DNA from: Diplonema japonicum | Taxonomy: Eukaryota > Euglenozoa > Diplonemea > Diplonemida > Diplonemidae | NCBI GenBank assembly: GCA_964019335.1 | Contig: OZ025732.1 | Span: 248,001-312,000 of the forward strand | Direction of reading: 5' to 3' | Length of the DNA stretch: 64,000 bases | Made by a program: the position numbers and the translations under genes | In this document: positions 58,120 through 64,000 of the stretch, piece after piece | How positions within the stretch are numbered: the stretch's first letter is position 1 | How the letters are laid out: each line of letters opens with the position of its first letter | The notes under the pieces: generated by a model | Told to the model about the DNA's origin: nothing | What the model saw: the letters and a program-made list of their open reading frames with translations, nothing else | Database searches by the model: none

Positions 58120-59663
58120 GAGGAGGAGAGCAAGAAGAAGAAGAAGGATTTGTGTCGTGTAGACAGACAGCCTGATGCAGGTTGAAGGTATGACAGAGCC
58201 GCCCCGGCTAGGGTTGAGCACACCGCATGCATTAAGGACACGACGCGGAACGCAGAAGAAGCTGCTGCTCGGCCGAGGAGCACCCCCTGTAATCAAGTAG
58301 GTAGTTCGTGCTTCGTTGCGCGCTTAACGCCACCTAGTGTTGCAATCAAAGCCCCATTTTTTTTTTTTTTGTAACCACAGGGGGCCCTCCTTTGTCCCCT
58401 GTTTCCTCCCTACTACTCCTAACTTTTGAGCAAACCTTTGAATCGGGGTTTCTCTTACATATTATCGGATTTCTCCTTTTCTCTCTCTTTTTTTTTTCCT
58501 TTTTTTTTTTTTTTTTTTTTTTTGCGGAACAAGCCACATCTCTCGAGATAAAAAAGGAATTTGTTCGATGTTTGTCTTTTACGCTGCTGGCCTCCTCGTC
58601 GGTCATCACCGGAAGCACCCACCAGCCTTCCTTCATTTCTTTTTATACTTTTTCTTTTTTTTTTTAGTAGATTGCTGTATTCACACAAGCTCTCCCTTGC
58701 TTATTACCTTGCTGGATCTCAAGGTCGTGTGAAAGAGAATGTCTTTCACTTCTGAGCCTTCGCCACTTCCAGCGTGCCCCCCCACAAGAAAAGGGAGAGC
58801 TGAAAACGGCTTTTTTTTTTTGTTACAAATATTTATCTTTCAAAAAATGATTTTATAACTTTATGCAACTTGTGCCGAGCAAAAAGCTTTCGCAGCTTTT
58901 TAAAAATCTTTTTTGCTCGTGCGAACAACAAAGACATATAGTCATAAAGAATTATTTTTGTTGTCTTCTTGTTTTTATCTGCTTCCTCCCCTCGCACTTT
59001 CTTCAGACGGAAAGAAAGAAAGACCAAGGTAAACAGATGTTTCAAGATGAGCCATGACGGACCATCTCTGCCTGTGCAGGACTTCTCCGAGCTTTTCTTT
59101 CAAAGGCCTCCTAAGGCCTTACAAGGAGAGCGCTTGGTGGCATAGTGACCCAAGCCTTTCCAATCAGCTTTTTACAGTTCGTTCACCTTTGTTTTTTTTC
59201 TTAAAGTGTTTTTTTAAAAAAGAAAAAGACAGGTGCTAAGTAGGTAGTCTTTTTTTGGGCAGGGCGCCGCCAACACCGGCCTTTAACTCTTATATTTTTT
59301 TTATTTTTATTTTTTTTTTTTCAACTGCAGAGCGAGGAGGATAAGCTGCCTCCTGTGACAATATTCGTCAGGTGACAGGTCCCCCCGCTTTCTTATTCTT
59401 CCCCCTTCTTCCCCTTTTCTTTCCTCATGCATCTTCTCTTGGCAGATTTCTGTGTCGGTCGGGATATAGATAAATTTCATTTTTTTTCTTTTTTTCCAGT
59501 TGGTAGTGACTGAGAGCAAAAAAAAAAAAGGCCTTACCTTTTTTTTTTTTCTTTTTTTCTCACGACGGAATACTCTTTTCATTGGAGAGGCCGTTTTTTT
59601 TTTTTCTTTTTTTTTTTTGCTACAACAGGCGTCCTGCCACATACCGCAGGTACCCTTAAATGT

Positions 59664-59713
<50 letters not shown>

Positions 59714-60049
59714 CTTTTTTTTTTTTCTTGCATTTAACAACGGTTCTTGTAGTATTTAGTATCAATCCCTCTTTAGGAGGACCAAGACAGGTTTTACCAT
59801 ATGATATTTTCAGCTCACACCGGTATTTCTTTTTAATTTTTTCACAAGGGGGTAGATAATTTTGTTACCTATCTGACTACTTAACAAAAGATGAGAGTAG
59901 ACCCGGGGGACCAGAAAGGCAGTAGGTTCGAAGCTTCGCTATTTTCTTTCTTTCTTACCCCCCCTGTTCTTAAATTTTTGCACGCAAGAGTAGAACCACA
60001 GGTAAAAGAAAGAAGAATAAGAGGCGGGATATTAAAAGAAGGTGATAAC
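58120..60049. other. Spacer with shared blocks and long T runs
   Basis: Bases 58185-58260 are the reverse complement of about 15760-15830. CTCCTCGTCGGTCATCACCG (58591) is shared with 62502. GTGCCGAGCA...GCTCGTGCGAAC lies at 58871-58926. CCTGCCACATACCGCAGGTA (59633) is shared with 36569. The longest T run in the window (over 40) is at about 59667-59713. No intact gene recognised. The in-frame extension of the next gene to 59891 is not preferred. Confidence 0.55.
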
Positions 60050-61465
60050 ATGAAGCGGGTTATATTCATGATGTTCGCACTACTAGCAGTAGGCAGGTTG
60101 CTCCGGACGCAGCAGGAAAGCCGTTCTGACATCGCTTCTCCTCCTTCGGCCTTTGCTTCAGTTCCTACTCCTGGTCCTACCACAGTTACAACTCCTGTTC
60201 CTACAGCAGTTCCCACCACAGCTTCAACTCCTGTTCCTACCACAGTTACAGCTCCTGTTCCTACAGCAGTTCCTACCCCTGTTCTAACTCCTGTTCCGAC
60301 TCCTGTTCCTACAGCAGTAACTACCGCAGCTACAACTCCTGTTCCTACCACAGTAACCACAGTAACTACCACAGCTTCACCTCCTGTTCCTACCACAGTT
60401 ACAACTCCTGTTCCTACAGCAGTAACTACCACAGCTTCAACTCCTGTTCCTACCACAGTTACAACTCCTGTTCCCACAGCAGTAACTACCACAGCTTCAG
60501 CTCCTGTTCCAACTCCTGTACCTACTACCACAGCAGTTCCTACAACTGCAGTTCGAACTCCTGTTCCCACAGCAGCACCGGCACTCAAGATTGCGACGAA
60601 GGATCTACCAAGATGCAAGGAGATGGCAGACATATACCCTGGTGATCGGAAGCTGACGAAGTGGGTACCGAAGAACTGCAGGCTGAAGGACTTCTCTGTA
60701 GAGGAGAAGGGCAAGTGCATAGGCGAGAAGGGCATCCTCGTGGTGACCGACTCCTTGGGGGAGGCGATCTTGAGGAGGGTGTCGTCCGACTTCTTAGTGG
60801 CGAAGCGGCGGTTCAAGCACATCAAAGAGCGGTACCCTAATGCTGTTCACCACATGGCGAAGAGCGTGGCTACTTCGTCGAAGCCTATGCTTAAGGAGAA
60901 GCACCTTCCGTTCCTCAGGAAGGCTTCCTTCGTCGTCTTATCGAACGGTTTGTGGGACATCGGGATGGCATCTTGTGGGATCAACCACTATTTCGACTTT
61001 CTTCGTTTGAAGGTTGTGACATACATGAAAGAGATGCCTGCAAACGGGACAATGGTCCTGTACAACATTCCGTACATCCACCACAGGGAGCCAACAGGCT
61101 GGGGCACGTATTGCAATCCGGGGCCTCGTGTGGCGGCGTACAGGGAGGCCCTGAAGCTGGTCTCCGCGTGCACTGGTGTGGGCATCTTTGACACATACCA
61201 AATGCAGAAGCAGGACATGACAACACCTGACGGGATACACGCTTCTGGGAAGGGAAACCAGGCCAGAGCCAGCGTCGTTTACAACATGATGTGCCCTCCG
61301 GAGAAGGATAGGCTGCGGCCGTTCTACCCTCAGTTGGCTTGTACTGATGAAGCCATTAAGGAGGCCAAGGCTAGGTGGGCAGCAGTCCCTGAAGCAGCCA
61401 ATCGTCCGAAGCGCTGCCCGTACACGAGGCCGAAGTGCTACAACAGCAGCATTCTTCCTTGGTAG
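60050..61465 (+). CDS. PC-esterase/SGNH-like protein with VPTxVTT repeat stalk (copy 5)
   Basis: Encodes 471 residues from ATG 60050 (MKRVIFMMFALLAVGRLL). This start is preferred to the upstream one at 59891 because it puts the hydrophobic segment first, as in copy 4. Residues about 35-180 are a Thr/Pro/Val/Ala stalk (PVPTTVTTPVPTAVTTTAS units), strongly mucin-like. The domain then shows CKEMADIYPG, WVPKNCRL, VVTDSLGEAI, SFVVLSNGLWDIGMASCG, IPYIHHREPTGWGTYCNPGP, GVGIFDTYQMQKQ, PDGIHASGKGN and MMCPPEK. All candidate SGNH residues are present. It is the closest paralogue of copy 4. Confidence 0.78.
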   Translation: MKRVIFMMFALLAVGRLLRTQQESRSDIASPPSAFASVPTPGPTTVTTPVPTAVPTTASTPVPTTVTAPVPTAVPTPVLTPVPTPVPTAVTTAATTPVPTTVTTVTTTASPPVPTTVTTPVPTAVTTTASTPVPTTVTTPVPTAVTTTASAPVPTPVPTTTAVPTTAVRTPVPTAAPALKIATKDLPRCKEMADIYPGDRKLTKWVPKNCRLKDFSVEEKGKCIGEKGILVVTDSLGEAILRRVSSDFLVAKRRFKHIKERYPNAVHHMAKSVATSSKPMLKEKHLPFLRKASFVVLSNGLWDIGMASCGINHYFDFLRLKVVTYMKEMPANGTMVLYNIPYIHHREPTGWGTYCNPGPRVAAYREALKLVSACTGVGIFDTYQMQKQDMTTPDGIHASGKGNQARASVVYNMMCPPEKDRLRPFYPQLACTDEAIKEAKARWAAVPEAANRPKRCPYTRPKCYNSSILPW

Positions 61466-62547
61466 GGAATACACTTTTTTTCCTTTTTTTTTTGTTCACG
61501 TTGCGCTGATGACACGCTTATGCCGAAGCTGCTCTCGGTCGTGAGGGCTGATGACTCTCAAGGGTGTCGGAATGCGAGTGCGGTGGGCTGGGCTTTTGTG
61601 TACGCCCTGGATACAACCACTGTGCATTTGGTCCACTTTTTGTTTTAAGATTTGCCCTTGCTCTCTCCATGGTTCAGTTCACATTTAGTTAGAAGGGAGG
61701 GGGGGTGGGCGTTTTTTTGTATGGATGGGATGCACAAACAACGGCCAGTTCCTCTTTTCATCAAAGACTTAACGCACTTGTGCCCCCCGGGAGCAAGCTC
61801 TGCAGGTAAAAGATGTTTCCTTTTAGGCGATCCTGTAGGTTCCCTTCGGAGATACCTTTTTTCTTGCCCTTGGTCTGGTGTGATAGTAATAGGGTATTAA
61901 GTCGATTCTTTTTTTTTTTAGTTCTGTTTTTTTTTTTTTTTTTTTTTTTTTTCATTTTTCTCTCTGTGTTTGCCACCCCCCTCCCCCTCCCCCATCTCAC
62001 TGCCAGTTTAGGAGAAGCTGTTTTGTTTTTGCTTTGTGTTCAGGGTTCCGCTTTTTTTTCTCTTTTTTTTTTATTCGTCCTGTTTGAGAAAGAGAATAAA
62101 GAACGGGAATGAAGAAGTAAAGAAGTGTTCTTTTTTTAGATTCAGGCAGTTTACGTTCGGCAGCTAACCGCCGATTTTCTTTGCTTGAGCAGGAAGAACA
62201 ATATATTGATAATGAATTGTTATTGCTAAAAAGAGTAGTGGTAGCATTGTTGGGGCTTATCCTTCTACAGGTTAACCCCCCGGCTGTGCACACAACTGAC
62301 TCTTTTTTTTTTCATTTCCCTCTTCTCGTTTTTTTTTTTATACGTTTTGTGATGCAGCGTTTTGGTTACTTTGAGATGGTCTCCTGACACTTGTGCTTTT
62401 TTTGGAATACCTTGGTTTAAAGTTCTGAGTTTATTTTTTTCAAGGTGGTGGGGATAACATGAAAGTATCAGAAAAACATCAGATGTGTTGTTCGCTGTTG
62501 ACCTCCTCGTCGGTCATCACCGGTAGCACCCGAGTGGAAGAACGTAA
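61466..62547. other. Spacer with R3 and T/G runs
   Basis: R3 at 62183-62295 (GCTTGAGCAGGAAGAACAAT to GGCTGTGCACACAAC), T runs near 61909 and 61927-61952. From about 62470 it is the reverse complement of 15830-15950. No gene recognised. Confidence 0.6.
62183..62295 (+). repeat. Repeat R3 outside the array
   Basis: A well-preserved long-form copy with GATAATGAATTGTTATTGC and GGGGCTTATCCTTCTACAGG. Confidence 0.7.
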
Positions 62548-63390
62548 CGCAGATGCTCAGGGTGGCGAACAGGCAGCAAACTGCACGAGGAGAAGGCTCC
62601 AGCGTCAGACAGTTGCATATTCCTTGAATGTGAGAAAAACCACAGTTCAGGATACAACTGCTGTCGCTGCGGCAAGGTAGGAAGTCCTTCCTGTCTTAAG
62701 TCTACGCTGAAGAAGGCGGGAAAGACTTTCACTGCCGACCTTGAACTAGGAAGCTGGGTGTGTCCACCCTGCCTGTGGGCAGTTCAGATCAACGGCGAAG
62801 AGATGATCATTCCCACTCCCTCCCCGAAGGCCCCTGTGCCTCCGGAAGGATCAACTCCTTCCAAGAACTCCTTGACGGAAGCAGTTGAAGCTTTCCTGAG
62901 CAGTCCTCAAGGTGTTGCCTACATACACACGAGACACGGAGAGCTTGTTGACCTCACTGAGGAAACGGGCCGCGGAGGCCCCGCTGACCGCGGAGGTCAG
63001 CCCGAAGAGGTCCTAGGCCGTGGAGGCCTCGCTGACCGCGGAGGTCAGCCTGGACAAGAAATGGGCCGCGGAGGCCCCACTGACCGGCTGTGCACAAACA
63101 ACAATCAACCGACTCTTTTTTTTAATTCCCTAACCCCTAAAGGCCCGGAGCCTATCTACGGTACCCCCCCCCATTTTCGTTGTTGCTTTAAATACTCAAA
63201 AAAAGGGCAGCATGCAACCATAGGAAGGTGCAAGGAAAGGGTAAACGGTACTAAGATTTTCAATTCCAGGTGCCAGATTCAGATGAGAACACTTAACTTT
63301 GTGTGTAAGAGGGGGGTTGAGGGGGTACTTTTTATGTCCGATTTTGGGGGGTCTTGTCGTGGGGGGTCCGTGGAGTTATGGCTGGGCTAA
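62548..63390 (+). CDS. PHD-like zinc-binding and VDLT-motif reading frame, probably mobile-element derived
   Basis: Open from 62548 (after a TAA) with no ATG, so the start is unknown and an upstream exon or truncation is likely. It reads CIFLECEKNHSSGYNCCRCG, then KVGSPSCL, and after about 18 residues SWVCPPCLW. This spacing, especially C-x-C-G-x-x-G-x-P-x-C-L followed by W-x-C-x-x-C, resembles PHD fingers of the DPF type, but the usual His is Ser. Further on are GELVDLTEETG, a SUMO-interaction-like motif, and three repeats of GRGGxADRGGQ type. From about 63085 the frame runs through an R3 fragment and the piggyBac end, so the last about 90 codons are not original. PHD fingers are known in ORF1 of some non-LTR elements. 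Confidence 0.45.
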   Translation, partial: RRCSGWRTGSKLHEEKAPASDSCIFLECEKNHSSGYNCCRCGKVGSPSCLKSTLKKAGKTFTADLELGSWVCPPCLWAVQINGEEMIIPTPSPKAPVPPEGSTPSKNSLTEAVEAFLSSPQGVAYIHTRHGELVDLTEETGRGGPADRGGQPEEVLGRGGLADRGGQPGQEMGRGGPTDRLCTNNNQPTLFFNSLTPKGPEPIYGTPPHFRCCFKYSKKGQHATIGRCKERVNGTKIFNSRCQIQMRTLNFVCKRGVEGVLFMSDFGGSCRGGSVELWLG

Positions 63391-64000
63391 AAAGGGCAGC
63401 ATTCAGCCCTATTTGGTGCCCTGAACTCTAGGATTGAGGTCAGTCTGGAGACTTTTTGGGGCTGTGGGATGAAAAAAGCAACTTGTGAGTTTTTTTTCCA
63501 GCTGGGGTAGCATGCAAGGGTAAAAAACACGTTTTGCATAAGGGGGTTTTGCAACAGGGCACCACGTTTGCACCTTCTTCCCGCACCCAGGAACAACACA
63601 GGGCACCCTCCTCACCTTCGTTCCGTTCATCATGGTCTCGGAGGTGTGATTTAGGGTCAAATCGAGACGTTTTGGGTATTTCTGAGTGAGGGAATCCTCA
63701 TTGCTAGCGTGTTTGCGCTTGGGGGTCGGTGACGGTGTTGTCGGGGGGGGTGTGCTATCGGTTTTTGGGGCATGGGTGAGAAGCTTTCCAACAAGTTCTT
63801 CTTTGAAGCCCGGGAAGCCATAATTTTTGCCACATTCCCTGCTCTTCTTCCAGATTATGGAGGAGTTGGCAACACAGCTTTCCAGGACCCAATAAAAAAC
63901 GACCATGGTCCACTTCCGGGTTTTCATATGCCGAACTCCAGTCCCCTTTTGCGTTGTACTCTGGGATGGAAAGATTCAGATTCCGCTGTTTTTTTGAATC
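63134..64000 (-). mobile_element. piggyBac element (copy 3), minus strand, running off the window
   Basis: The end CCCCTAAAGGCCCGGAGCC starts at 63134, preceded by CTAA. The sequence to about 63450 is the reverse complement of the right end of the 33936-34828 element. On the minus strand a frame (63927 down to 63409) encodes MKTRKWTMVVFYWVLESCVA, NSSIIWKK, FKEELVGKL, and a Cys-containing tail (VPCVVPGCGKK), the C-terminal part of a PGBD-like transposase. The 5' part of the transposase gene would lie beyond 64000, so this copy could be longer than the others. Confidence 0.8.

Noticed and set aside
59660-59715. Very long T run as a retroelement poly(A) tail on the minus strand
   Set aside because: No retroelement sequence lies on either side, and many other T runs of similar kind occur in spacers.
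59881-60825. Minus-strand VGTGVVTVVGTG repeat protein
   Set aside because: Antisense of the stalk of PC-esterase copy 5.
1-64000. Kinetoplastid origin with trans-splicing
   Set aside because: Polypyrimidine tracts before AG and start codons fit, but five genes carry clear cis-introns with normal ends, and genes lie among abundant spacer DNA.

Overview
The window looks like nuclear DNA of a unicellular eukaryote, probably an alga or another free-living protist; I cannot name the species. Evidence: most genes are uninterrupted, but one family carries tiny spliceosomal introns (43-64 nt, GTATGG...ACAG); proline-rich SP/TP/PP linkers join cysteine-rich secreted domains; ubiquitin-like domains are fused to ankyrin or leucine-rich repeats; spacers are full of T, G and C homopolymers. 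Short cis-spliced introns argue against a kinetoplastid despite the polypyrimidine-rich spacers.

Layout. 1-8.2 kb: retrotransposon scraps, one dual-specificity-phosphatase last exon, an intact UBL-ankyrin gene (1041), the first PC-esterase-like gene (2406), two frameshifted UBL-ankyrin pseudogenes, and an RT scrap joined to a decayed LRR gene. 8.7-18 kb: a Gln-rich membrane protein gene, an intact UBL-ankyrin gene (11201), a decayed piggyBac-type transposase on the minus strand that itself carries a 75-bp insertion with a 16-bp target duplication, and an intact UBL-LRR gene ending in a CaaX box. 18.6-28.5 kb: a UBL-ankyrin copy truncated by a non-LTR retrotransposon (ORF1, endonuclease, RT, RNase H, poly(A)), whose RT core is replaced by another element; then a GIY-YIG element resembling a Penelope-like retroelement without its RT. 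28.6-43.8 kb: second Gln-rich membrane protein, two more PC-esterase-like genes, a SAM-methyltransferase-like gene, and an 893-bp non-autonomous piggyBac element with inverted ends and TTAT target duplications. 43.8-55.5 kb: tandem array of five two-exon genes for secreted six-cysteine-module proteins. 56.6-61.5 kb: two PC-esterase-like genes with long Pro/Thr/Val stalks. 62.5-64 kb: a PHD-like/VDLT reading frame and a third piggyBac copy on the minus strand.

Functional reading (inference). Five SGNH/PC-esterase-like membrane-anchored enzymes and five secreted Cys-rich, Pro-rich proteins suggest a locus devoted to making or modifying an extracellular glycan or glycoprotein coat. The UBL-ankyrin and UBL-LRR genes share N-terminal design and may be ubiquitin-system or membrane-associated adaptors; their many broken copies show birth-and-death evolution. 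Mobile elements and their short derivatives account for most remaining DNA. I saw no rRNA, tRNA or CRISPR array.
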